Source of the DNA: GCA-002722245 sp038154685
GTDB taxonomy: Bacteria; Bacteroidota; Bacteroidia; Flavobacteriales_C; GCA-002722245
Assembly: GCA_038154685.1 (NCBI GenBank)
Contig: JAYPYW010000116.1
Location: 1-5,416 of the forward strand
Reading direction: 5' to 3'
DNA length: 5,416 nt
The translations under genes were made by a program, and so were the position numbers. The notes beneath the pieces are model-generated. The model was not told where the DNA came from. It did not search any database and saw only the letters and a program-made list of their open reading frames with translations. Positions 5,360 to 5,416 of this stretch are shown here, one piece after another. How positions within the stretch are numbered: position 1 is the stretch's first letter; each line of letters begins with the position of its first letter.

Positions 5360-5416
5360 GTTTTTTTCCAGAAATCTAAAGCCGGATTTGTGAATTCTCA
5401 AAAAAGTTCAATTTTT

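Noticed and set aside
5361..5398. Possible terminator for proS at the T7 run
   Set aside because: No stable stem precedes the T-run. The nearby 5-bp pairing (5372-5376 with 5385-5389) lies after it and is too weak.

Overview
The window looks like chromosomal core sequence from a member of the Bacteroidota (Flavobacteriia/Cytophagia-like). The evidence is AT-rich DNA, almost no Shine-Dalgarno sequences before the starts, candidate TAnnTTTG-type -7 boxes, an archaeal/eukaryotic-type prolyl-tRNA synthetase, and a Nif3-like gene followed directly by a coiled-coil C4 zinc-ribbon (COG1579) gene. The assignment rests on recognition of protein families and intergenic style, not on a database search.

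Layout. Positions 1-321 hold no convincing gene. They contain an 11-bp perfect hairpin (106-132) and a large GC-rich imperfect palindrome (about 138-239) resembling the REP-like elements scattered through Bacteroidota genomes. Next come three plus-strand genes: selO (322-1767), a protein AMPylase; a Nif3-family gene (1866-2651), 98 nt downstream; and a COG1579 zinc-ribbon gene (2660-3418), only 8 nt further on. A strong rho-independent terminator at 3461-3487 closes this run. It lies between convergent genes and also has the A-run needed to act on the minus strand, and longer inverted repeats are nested around it. A small minus-strand gene (3527-3745) encodes a secreted lysine-rich peptide of unknown function. 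It diverges from proS (3851-5326) across 105 nt that contain a 32-bp dyad centred on ACTAGT. After proS there is a short array of 7-bp TTCAG-type tandem units and no clear terminator.

How the genes relate. Nif3-like and COG1579 genes are neighbours in distant phyla (for example HP0959/HP0958 in Helicobacter and Rv2230c/Rv2229c in Mycobacterium), so their tight coupling here probably reflects a shared but still poorly defined role. SelO (redox-linked AMPylation) and ProRS (tRNA charging) have no evident functional link to that pair.

I did not find an obviously new multi-gene system. The points most worth a second look are the compact Nif3 that lacks the middle domain usual in this phylum, the palindromic intergenic elements, the small secreted Lys-rich protein, and the dyad between the divergent genes.
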